From an uncultured Alphaproteobacteria bacterium (lineage in GTDB: Bacteria; Pseudomonadota; Alphaproteobacteria; Micavibrionales; Micavibrionaceae), in NCBI GenBank assembly GCA_937124505.1, contig CAKZKV010000329.1, positions 1 through 7,409 on the forward strand: a stretch of DNA of 7,409 bases, in the 5' to 3' direction. Both the position numbers and the translations under genes were made by a program. Of the stretch, positions 1-4,343 are shown piece after piece; the stretch's first letter is position 1; every line of letters starts with the position of its first letter. Below the pieces are notes generated by a model. The model had not been told where the DNA came from, did no database searches, and saw only the letters and a program-made list of their open reading frames with translations.

Positions 1-32
1 TTGAATTTTTGGTAAAGCATTTTACAGCCAGT

Positions 33-51
33 TATACGACCTTCAGGTTTT
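33..51 (+). repeat. Left copy of imperfect repeat flanking the abi island
   Basis: TATACGACCTTCAGGTTTT matches TATACGCCCTTCAGGTTTT at 1489-1507 in 18 of 19 positions, in the same orientation. Weaker similarity continues to the left in both copies (a CATTTT block about 10-15 bases upstream). The two copies bracket about 1.46 kb that contains the abi gene. They could be target duplications, attachment-site remnants or a dispersed palindromic repeat; no integrase or transposase is visible. Confidence 0.5.
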
Positions 52-153
52 GATCTTGGTATCTTTCGCGATTTTTGCAATTTATTACAAAATATCAAAC
101 GGTTATCACGATTTCGAGGCGTGCTTAAGATAATCGTAAAATATAAAGAGTTT

Positions 154-213
154 CGGTCACAGGTTGAGCACACACATATTTTACATAAGAGCTAAAATTA
201 CGTAACCTGTCCG
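154..213 (+). other. Inverted repeat able to form a bulged RNA stem
   Basis: CGG at 154-156 pairs with CCG at 211-213. After a two-base bulge (157-158), ACAGGTT at 159-165 pairs with AACCTGT at 204-210, and G166-T203 can add a wobble pair. This makes a stem of about ten pairs closing a 36-38 base AT-rich loop. The pairing is read directly from the sequence. A functional RNA domain is inference, made more attractive by the plus-strand terminator 90 bases downstream. Confidence 0.4.
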
Positions 214-242
214 CGAATATCTGCTATTTCAGCCTCGATTTT

Positions 243-256
243 TTACAATATTGTAA
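243..256. promoter_or_regulatory. 14-bp perfect palindrome
   Basis: TTACAATATTGTAA is a perfect inverted repeat with no spacer. It lies just upstream of a second palindrome and a promoter-like pair, a position that would suit a dimeric regulator. It could also be a short RNA hairpin or chance in AT-rich DNA. Confidence 0.35.
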
Positions 257-263
257 GATTTTA

Positions 264-283
264 ATTGATTCTTAAGAGTCAAT
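264..283. promoter_or_regulatory. 20-bp near-perfect palindrome
   Basis: ATTGATTCTTAAGAGTCAAT has nine of ten Watson-Crick pairs about its centre, and the odd pair (T269/G278) is a wobble in RNA. It covers the possible -35 element at 265-270 and most of the spacer to the -10 at 287-292, as an operator would. As RNA it would be a hairpin with few loop bases unless the centre opens. Confidence 0.4.
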
Positions 284-292
284 GCGTATATT
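265..292 (+). promoter_or_regulatory. Possible sigma-70-type promoter before the terminator
   Basis: TTGATT (265-270) and TATATT (287-292) are separated by 16 bp. Transcription would begin near 299 and run straight into the terminator hairpin, giving an RNA of only about 50 nt. The -10 is good and the -35 fair, but AT-rich DNA gives such matches often, so support is weak. Confidence 0.25.
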
Positions 293-301
293 AAAGGTAA
301 T

Positions 302-350
302 AAGCCCGATGCCCCTTCACGCAAGTGTACGCATCGGCTTTCTTTTTTTT
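302..350 (+). terminator. Intrinsic terminator, plus strand
   Basis: AAGCCCGATGC (302-312) pairs with GCATCGGCTT (331-340), leaving one bulged C. Inside the loop CAC-GCAA-GTG (318-327) forms a mini-hairpin with a GNRA-type tetraloop. The stem is followed by CTTTCTTTTTTTT to 350. On the minus strand the hairpin is not followed by a T-tract, so this site stops plus-strand transcripts, not the abi mRNA, which arrives from the right. No plus-strand ORF in the window explains it. Confidence 0.8.
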
Positions 351-359
351 AGGCCATAG

Positions 360-1292
360 TTATCGCCAAATTTGCCAAGAATTCCAGCCTTCTACGATTC
401 CCATGTCTTCAATTTTAACAGCGCCATTTCTGACATCTGGAAAGCTATTGATTAATTCAATAAATTGCTGCCCCCACAGTGATGTTGGACAAACAAATTT
501 CAGAACGGATTGTATCAAACAAAAATATAAAAAGGGGCGTGAGTTATTGAGCTGATGCAGGTTTATTTTTGTTCTTGGAACATTGGCGCGTTCTAAAATA
601 TTGCAATTCCAGAGCCTTCCGTGATGGGCAGATGTATTTCTGACAAAGTTAAAACCTCTTAGCCATGTTTCAAAATCGTTACCAGTAAACAGGCCGAACA
701 TAGATTCAATCGCAAGTTTATCTTTATGCTTCATCCCGGCGAATAACTTTGACATCGTACCAAAATCAAAAATTTCTATGGCCACCCAGATAGGGAGGCG
801 ACCGTATTTATTGATGTTATGGTTAACAAATGTTTTTCGGTCCGCACGCGTAACAAGGCGCTGATAATCCTCCAGCCACTTTTCGTGTCTGCTTGGCTGT
901 CCGTTCCTGCCTTTTCTTAAAAAATTTCCATGGAGCTCTAAAGGGTTTTCATGAGCAAATGGATCCCGTTTTCCTAGGAGGTAAGCGATTTCAACTTGTA
1001 ATGCTAATTCAATTCTCTCAATAGCATCTAATGCAAGAAGCCTTAATTTCCTGTCAAATTCGTAAAGCGAAACGACATCTGAAAATACGGTGCCCTCAAC
1101 AAAATTATCTAACCTCCCAGTTTTATCGGCATTGAATGCGCGGAACGGATACCAATATCCGCTGAGTCTGTAATAGCCGATGCGTGACAAAAGAGTTTTT
1201 GCTTTATCTTCATCATCAATGATCATGCCCCGCGCTTGCAGAATCTCTACTTGCTCTTCATATGATTTCCATTCTTTTGCAGGGGCGTTCAT
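360..1292 (-). CDS. Abi family (Abi_2, AbiD/AbiF-type) HEPN protein
   Basis: This 310-residue protein fits the Abi_2 abortive-infection family in length and motif order. The N-terminal block has SRIGYYRLSGYWYPFR (36-51), followed by the helical YEFDRKLRLLALDAIERIEL region (77-96). The block GRLPIWVAIEIFDFGTMSKL is at 164-183. The HEPN ribonuclease motif R218-N-T-S-A-H223-H224 is in FNFVRNTSAHHGRLWN, so the key residues are intact. Family knowledge: AbiD/AbiF proteins confer phage resistance by abortive infection, HEPN residues usually cleave RNA, and AbiF is reported as a toxin held by an RNA antitoxin and as a likely relative of the Cas13 ancestor. The start is ATG 1292, preceded only by a weak site (GGA and GAG within 15 bases). 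The gene is solitary and AT-rich compared with its right-hand neighbours, which suggests horizontal gain. Its natural target cannot be read from the sequence. Confidence 0.9.
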   Translation of the reverse strand: MNAPAKEWKSYEEQVEILQARGMIIDDEDKAKTLLSRIGYYRLSGYWYPFRAFNADKTGRLDNFVEGTVFSDVVSLYEFDRKLRLLALDAIERIELALQVEIAYLLGKRDPFAHENPLELHGNFLRKGRNGQPSRHEKWLEDYQRLVTRADRKTFVNHNINKYGRLPIWVAIEIFDFGTMSKLFAGMKHKDKLAIESMFGLFTGNDFETWLRGFNFVRNTSAHHGRLWNCNILERANVPRTKINLHQLNNSRPFLYFCLIQSVLKFVCPTSLWGQQFIELINSFPDVRNGAVKIEDMGIVEGWNSWQIWR

Positions 1293-1313
1293 TTCTCAAT
1301 TCCATATCTTAAT

Positions 1314-1326
1314 CAATGAGTCATTG
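1314..1326. promoter_or_regulatory. 13-bp palindrome over the abi promoter
   Basis: CAATGA-G-TCATTG is a perfect inverted repeat around G1320. It overlaps the downstream part of the proposed abi -10 (1323-1328) and the predicted start of transcription near 1316, where a bound repressor would block initiation. Part of it (GAGTCA-TG) recurs in the palindrome at 264-283 on the other side of the abi gene. A role in controlling the toxin is inference. Confidence 0.4.
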
Positions 1327-1351
1327 TGAAGTGAAAATATCGATTCCTCAA
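1323..1351 (-). promoter_or_regulatory. Possible abi promoter
   Basis: Read on the minus strand, TTGAGG (1351-1346) and CACAAT (1328-1323) are separated by 17 bp. The start would be near 1316, giving a leader of about 24 nt before ATG 1292. A second -10-like TATAAT lies upstream at 1365-1360 with no good -35. Both are matches by eye only. Confidence 0.35.
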
Positions 1352-1366
1352 GTCTGCCAATTATAT

Positions 1367-1392
1367 AAATGAAGAAAATCATTTGCAGATCG
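1367..1392 (-). repeat. Degenerate 26-bp direct repeat, abi-proximal copy
   Basis: On the minus strand this copy begins CGATCTGCAAATGATTTT. It matches the copy at 1448-1473 in 22 of 26 positions, in the same orientation and 81 bp apart. Similarity resumes further on as TATAATTGGCAG against TATTATTGCCAG (10 of 12) after a 9-bp length difference, so the duplicated unit may be about 40 bp. It could be a repeated protein or RNA recognition element, or an old duplication of the promoter region. Confidence 0.45.
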
Positions 1393-1407
1393 GTGGTAGA
1401 AAACCAC
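1393..1407. other. Small hairpin between the two direct repeats
   Basis: GTGGT (1393-1397) pairs with ACCAC (1403-1407) around the five-base loop AGAAA; on the minus strand the loop is TTTCT. It sits directly against the abi-proximal repeat copy. It is not followed by a T-tract on either strand, so it is not a terminator. It could be a stem of a small RNA read in the abi direction. Confidence 0.3.
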
Positions 1408-1447
1408 ATTTATAGGATGTTATCGCTGGCAATAATACGCGTTGCTC

Positions 1448-1473
1448 AAATAAAAAAAATCATGAGCAGATCG
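1448..1473 (-). repeat. Degenerate 26-bp direct repeat, distal copy
   Basis: On the minus strand it begins CGATCTGCTCATGATTTT and pairs with the copy at 1367-1392 as described there. This copy also overlaps an inverted repeat, TGCTCA (1468-1463) with TGAGCA (1448-1443), which closes a 14-base T-rich loop on the minus strand. The other copy cannot form this stem. Confidence 0.45.
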
Positions 1474-1488
1474 TCCATTTTTAGGTTC

Positions 1489-1507
1489 TATACGCCCTTC
1501 AGGTTTT
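1489..1507 (+). repeat. Right copy of imperfect repeat flanking the abi island
   Basis: TATACGCCCTTCAGGTTTT is the partner of the copy at 33-51. Here it is the left arm of a short inverted repeat (GCCCT 1494-1498 with AGGGC 1511-1515), and the left copy lacks the second arm. If the repeats mark element ends, the abi gene and both structured flanks lie inside. Confidence 0.5.
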
Positions 1508-1664
1508 TTGAGGGCATATTTGGAGCATAGTGTGTGTTTTCAAAGTGTTAGTCATGCCGTTTATTTTACTTAATAATTGGCGGCAGATACGTTTTTTAGT
1601 TCAGGGGTCGAACACACAACCAATAATTCCCCCCAACGCATATCTCTTCTGATAATTTCCAATA

Positions 1665-1688
1665 CCCTGTGCTCTCTGTGGTTAAAAA
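1665..1688 (-). repeat. CTGTG-type 9-bp-period motif
   Basis: CTGTGCTCTCTGTGGTTA (1667-1684) is a short two-unit repeat of period 9; on the minus strand it reads as ACAGAG-type DNA that would encode His-Arg-Glu steps. From memory, similar CTCTGTG...GGTTAAA strings are scattered in many bacterial genomes, often near small accessory genes. Whether this is such a copy needs a database comparison. It lies in the xth upstream region, close to its possible promoter. Confidence 0.3.
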
Positions 1689-1693
1689 TACCT

Positions 1694-1722
1694 TTTCCAT
1701 ACTTTGCAAAACCTTCTATAAC
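1694..1722 (+). promoter_or_regulatory. Possible xth promoter
   Basis: TTTCCA (1694-1699) and TATAAC (1717-1722) are 17 bp apart. The start of transcription would fall at about 1729-1730, on or next to the ATG of the nuclease gene, giving an mRNA with almost no leader. This fits the lack of any Shine-Dalgarno sequence before that ATG. The -35 match is only fair. Confidence 0.3.
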
Positions 1723-1729
1723 ATCTCTT

Positions 1730-2494
1730 ATGAAACTCGCATCGTGGAACGTCAATTCGATCAAAGCGCGGCAGGAAATCGTCCTGAAATGGCTGGAGGA
1801 GGTACAGCCGGACGTGTTGATGATACAGGAATTAAAGGGGCTGGAGTTTCCGGACGCTGGCAGGTTTGAAGCTTTGGGCTATCACATTCAAACCGTTCCC
1901 CAGAAAACCTATAACGGCGTGGCAACTCTCTCCAAAACAGAGATTAAACCCGTCCATAACAAGCTGCCCGGCTTTGAAGAAGATGAGCAGGCGCGTTATC
2001 AGGAAATGGAGATTACCGGGGTTCGGATGATTAATATATATGCGCCAAACGGAAACCCGGTTGAGACGGAGAAATATCCCTACAAACTGAAATGGCTGGA
2101 TCATTTATACGCGCATCTTTGTGAGTTGAGAGAAAAAGATGTGCCGTTTCTGGTCTGCGGGGATTTCAACATTATTCCCGAAGAACGGGATTGTTACGAT
2201 CCGAAAGCCTGGCAGGGTGATGCTTTGTTTAAGCTGGAAAGCCGGGAGCGATTGCGAAAGATGTTTTATCTTGGTTTGAGTGATGCCTTGCGGGTTTTTA
2301 ACCAGCAGAGCGCGCAATATACCTTCTGGGATTATCAGGGCGGCGCATTTCCGGCGAATAAAGGTATTCGCATTGACCATTTTCTGACGAGTCCTAGAAT
2401 CACAGATCGCATGACATCTTGCACTATAGATGTGACGCCAAGAGGTTGGGAGAAGCCTTCCGATCATACGCCGATTATTTTAACGGTGGATTGA
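1730..2494 (+). CDS. xth: Exodeoxyribonuclease III
   Basis: This 254-residue enzyme belongs to the ExoIII/AP-endonuclease family (Escherichia coli ExoIII has 268). It cuts DNA 5' to abasic sites and trims 3' ends in base excision repair, using a metal ion, in the cytoplasm. The catalytic set is complete: N7 in SWNVNSIKAR, E34 in IQELKG, Y104 in IYAPNG, D145 and N147 in CGDFNIIPEERD, D216 in IRIDHF, and D245-H246 in PSDHTP. The frame stays open upstream to an ATG at 1577, but those 51 extra residues are unlike the family and MKLASWNVNS is the normal beginning, so ATG 1730 is chosen. No Shine-Dalgarno site precedes it. The gene stands alone, divergent from abi and 90 bp ahead of the lipoprotein gene. 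Confidence 0.95.
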   Translation: MKLASWNVNSIKARQEIVLKWLEEVQPDVLMIQELKGLEFPDAGRFEALGYHIQTVPQKTYNGVATLSKTEIKPVHNKLPGFEEDEQARYQEMEITGVRMINIYAPNGNPVETEKYPYKLKWLDHLYAHLCELREKDVPFLVCGDFNIIPEERDCYDPKAWQGDALFKLESRERLRKMFYLGLSDALRVFNQQSAQYTFWDYQGGAFPANKGIRIDHFLTSPRITDRMTSCTIDVTPRGWEKPSDHTPIILTVD

Positions 2495-2584
2495 ATGAAA
2501 ATTTAAGTCAAATTAGGGGCTGATCTGGCGCGCATCTCATGCTAAGCTTACGAAAATTAATCCTTAACAATTAAGTGGTTTTAC

Positions 2585-3529
2585 ATGTTCAGAAAATTTG
2601 TCCTTTCCGCTGTTGCCTTGGTTTCTCTGGCCGGATGCTCCTCTTTCATGGAAAGTCGTGAGACATTGGCGAAACGAATCGCTTATCCCGTTTTTATGTA
2701 TGAGCGCCAAATTCCCGCCGGGGATTTTAACCTGATGGCATGGGAAAGAGTTTATAAAAAGGGACAGCCCGCGCATATTTATATCGAAGGGGATGGCCTG
2801 GCCTGGATTTCTCCCTCAGAGGCCTCTATGGACCCGACGCCGATGAACCCGGTGGCGCTAAATCTGGCGGCAATGGACAAAAATCCGAATGTGATCTATA
2901 TTGCACGCCCTTGTCAGTTTAGTGGCAATGAAATCTGGCGAAATGCCTTGCCAAAATATAACAAGGCCAAAAACTGTCCGCTCAAATACTGGACCAGTGC
3001 GAGATATGCGCCGGAAGTCATTGCATCCATGAGTACGGCTCTGGACGAAATTAAACGACGTTATCAGATCCCTGAGTTTCACCTGATCGGTTATTCCGGC
3101 GGTGCGACAGTCGCGGCGCTTCTGGCGGCAGATCGTGAGGACGTTAAATCTTTCCGTACGGTGGCGGGTAATCTTGATCCTGATACGTTTACAACCATTC
3201 ATGACGTGACACCTTTAACAGAGTCCCTGAACCCGATTGATCGTGCGGCAGAGCTGCGCTTTATTCCCCAGCACCACTTTATCGGCGGGGAAGACGAAGT
3301 TGTTCCGCCGGTTATTTACAGCAGCTATAAACAGGCCGTTTCACCAAGCCAGTGTCTTGCGACAAGCTTTGTCCCGGATGCCGGACATGAATATGGCTGG
3401 GTGGATAAATGGCCGGAATTCCTGAAACGTCCTTTGGGTTGTTCCAGCAGACTTGATCCCATTGACCCGTCACAATTCACGGCTCCGCCTCAGGAATTCA
3501 TTGACGCGAAAAAAGGCAAGGTCTTTTAA
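2585..3529 (+). CDS. Lipoprotein with alpha/beta-hydrolase fold
   Basis: The 314-residue product begins with a lipoprotein signal, MFRKFVLSAVALVSLAGC, with the lipobox LAGC and Cys18 as the lipid-bearing residue, so it should be anchored in the envelope. The mature part looks like a serine hydrolase: YIEGDG (66-71) resembles the oxyanion strand, GYSGG (169-173) holds the nucleophile Ser171, GGEDEVVPP (234-242) offers Asp237, and DAGHEYGW (265-272) offers His268. Spacing and order fit an esterase/lipase-type catalytic triad. The substrate is unknown. The start has a poor ribosome site (AAGTGG about 10 bases upstream), but the signal peptide fixes it. The stop overlaps the next start (TAATG), so the two genes are probably translated together. 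Confidence 0.85.
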   Translation: MFRKFVLSAVALVSLAGCSSFMESRETLAKRIAYPVFMYERQIPAGDFNLMAWERVYKKGQPAHIYIEGDGLAWISPSEASMDPTPMNPVALNLAAMDKNPNVIYIARPCQFSGNEIWRNALPKYNKAKNCPLKYWTSARYAPEVIASMSTALDEIKRRYQIPEFHLIGYSGGATVAALLAADREDVKSFRTVAGNLDPDTFTTIHDVTPLTESLNPIDRAAELRFIPQHHFIGGEDEVVPPVIYSSYKQAVSPSQCLATSFVPDAGHEYGWVDKWPEFLKRPLGCSSRLDPIDPSQFTAPPQEFIDAKKGKVF

Positions 3530-4239
3530 TGTCAGATGCAGAGGTGCAAGCTGTGGGCGATAAAAACAGTCTCTCGGCGGAAGATATACTGGATTATTTT
3601 CGGGATCATCCGCGGTTCCTGAGCGATCATCCGGAAGCCGTTGATCTCATTCTTCCTCCAAAAGTGAAGAAAGAAAAAGGCATTGCCGATTTCCAGTCCT
3701 ATCTGATTGAACGCCTGAAGGCCGATAAAGAAGAAGTTATCGGAACAGCCAAGGATCTGGTTGAAACAGCCAGATCGAATATGAATAACCAGCAGCGGAT
3801 TCATAACGCGGTTCTCCGGTTGTTGGAGGCCAAAAGCTTCGAGGAGTTTATTAATATTATCACCACTGATCTGGCCGCCATGCTGGATACGGATATGTCC
3901 GTTTTAGTCGTGGAAGCAGATGGTGGTACTATTCCTCACATCCAGACATCTGGCATTCGTGTTGTGCCGGAGGGAACGATAGACCACTGGATGCAGGGGA
4001 AGAATTGTCTGCTGGAAACGGACATTCAGGGAATTGAGCCGATTTATGGTGGCGGGGCGACCCTGATCCGGTCGCAGGCATTGCTACGGGTTGATATATC
4101 CATGAACACGCCGCCTGCCATTCTGGTTTTTGGCAGTCGTGATCCTGCGCTGTTTCAGCCGGGGCAGGCCACAGACCAGGTCATGTTTCTGGCACGCGTT
4201 GTCGAGCGGGCTTTTAGGCAGTGGCTGGACTTGCCGTAA
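3529..4239 (+). CDS. DUF484 family protein (GAF-like)
   Basis: The 236-residue protein has the layout of DUF484. The N-terminal segment ILDYFRDHPRFLSDHPE (20-36) carries the family's repeated HP pattern and is followed by a charged helical linker (about 47-95). The C-terminal half is GAF-like (about 97-235) and ends in FGSRDPALFQPGQATDQVMF and ERAFRQWLDLP, which match the usual family ending. There is no signal peptide or membrane segment, so it should be cytosolic. The family has no agreed function; in other proteobacteria it is often found next to dapF and xerC, which are not seen here. Its ATG overlaps the stop of the lipoprotein gene by one base. The gene ends in tandem stops (TAATAA), and no terminator is seen before the next promoter. 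Confidence 0.85.
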   Translation: MSDAEVQAVGDKNSLSAEDILDYFRDHPRFLSDHPEAVDLILPPKVKKEKGIADFQSYLIERLKADKEEVIGTAKDLVETARSNMNNQQRIHNAVLRLLEAKSFEEFINIITTDLAAMLDTDMSVLVVEADGGTIPHIQTSGIRVVPEGTIDHWMQGKNCLLETDIQGIEPIYGGGATLIRSQALLRVDISMNTPPAILVFGSRDPALFQPGQATDQVMFLARVVERAFRQWLDLP

Positions 4240-4251
4240 TAAAGACAAAAC

Positions 4252-4280
4252 TTGACAAATTACGCTGCACCGCATAAACC
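4252..4280 (+). promoter_or_regulatory. Promoter of the sugar transferase gene
   Basis: A perfect TTGACA (4252-4257) is followed, after 17 bp, by TAAACC (4275-4280), a moderate -10. The transcript would start near 4287. That is exactly the first possible ATG of the downstream frame, which argues that translation begins later, at 4344. Confidence 0.55.
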
Positions 4281-4343
4281 CTTAGCATGTTAAAAGCAAA
4301 AGGGATTGATACTCAAAATATAACAGGTGAGACGCATTCCGCT

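Larger units (their letters stand above)
1..359. other. Non-coding, structured left flank of the abi gene
   Basis: No convincing ORF lies here on either strand. Frame 3 stays open from the window edge to a TGA at 51-53, so the first 53 bases could be the tail of an upstream gene, but 16 residues are too few to identify it. The rest is AT-rich and holds, in plus-strand order, a bulged stem (154-213), two palindromes (243-256 and 264-283), a promoter-like pair (265-292) and an intrinsic terminator (302-350). This density of structure, ending in a plus-strand terminator, suggests that some plus-strand RNA ends here. It could be the 3' end of a transcript from outside the window or a local small RNA. 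Confidence 0.5.
1293..1729. other. Non-coding region between the divergent abi and xth genes
   Basis: About 435 bases separate the two divergent genes and no convincing ORF lies between them. The part next to abi (1293-1480) carries a palindrome, two possible minus-strand promoters, a degenerate direct repeat and a hairpin. The part 1485-1530 carries the right copy of the island-flanking repeat with a short hairpin (GCCCT 1494-1498 with AGGGC 1511-1515). The part 1577-1729 resembles the xth upstream region, with a CTGTG-type repeat and a weak promoter. A minus-strand 64-codon frame (1570-1764) overlaps the xth start and is not supported as a gene. Confidence 0.5.

Noticed and set aside
325..555. 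76-codon plus-strand frame starting in the terminator
   Set aside because: It begins inside the terminator hairpin and runs antisense through the 3' end of the well-supported abi gene; no family features and no ribosome site.
1367..1473. CRISPR array next to a Cas13-related protein
   Set aside because: There are only two degenerate copies 81 bp apart, without the regular spacer length or further repeats of an array, and the protein is of Abi_2 size with one clear HEPN motif, not a Cas13 effector.
33..1507. Integron cassette with attC sites around abi
   Set aside because: The flanking repeats lack the GTTRRRY/RYYYAAC core sites and the paired inner boxes of attC, and no integrase is present.
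1489..1520. Terminator at the right flanking repeat
   Set aside because: The GCCCT/AGGGC stem has only five Watson-Crick pairs and no T-tract after it on either strand.
1462..1530. 22-codon plus-strand frame over the right flanking repeat
   Set aside because: No ribosome site, and its similarity to the end of the open frame at 3-53 comes only from the shared DNA repeat.
1577..1729. 51-residue N-terminal extension of exodeoxyribonuclease III
   Set aside because: The family begins at the MKLASWNVNS segment; the extension is unlike any ExoIII N-terminus and contains the repeat motif and the likely promoter.
1570..1764. 64-codon minus-strand frame antisense to the xth start
   Set aside because: Its beginning is the complement of the conserved ExoIII N-terminus, it has no clear ribosome site, and its HREHR step comes from the 9-bp repeat. 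It may hold a remnant of a small gene, but it is not supported as one.
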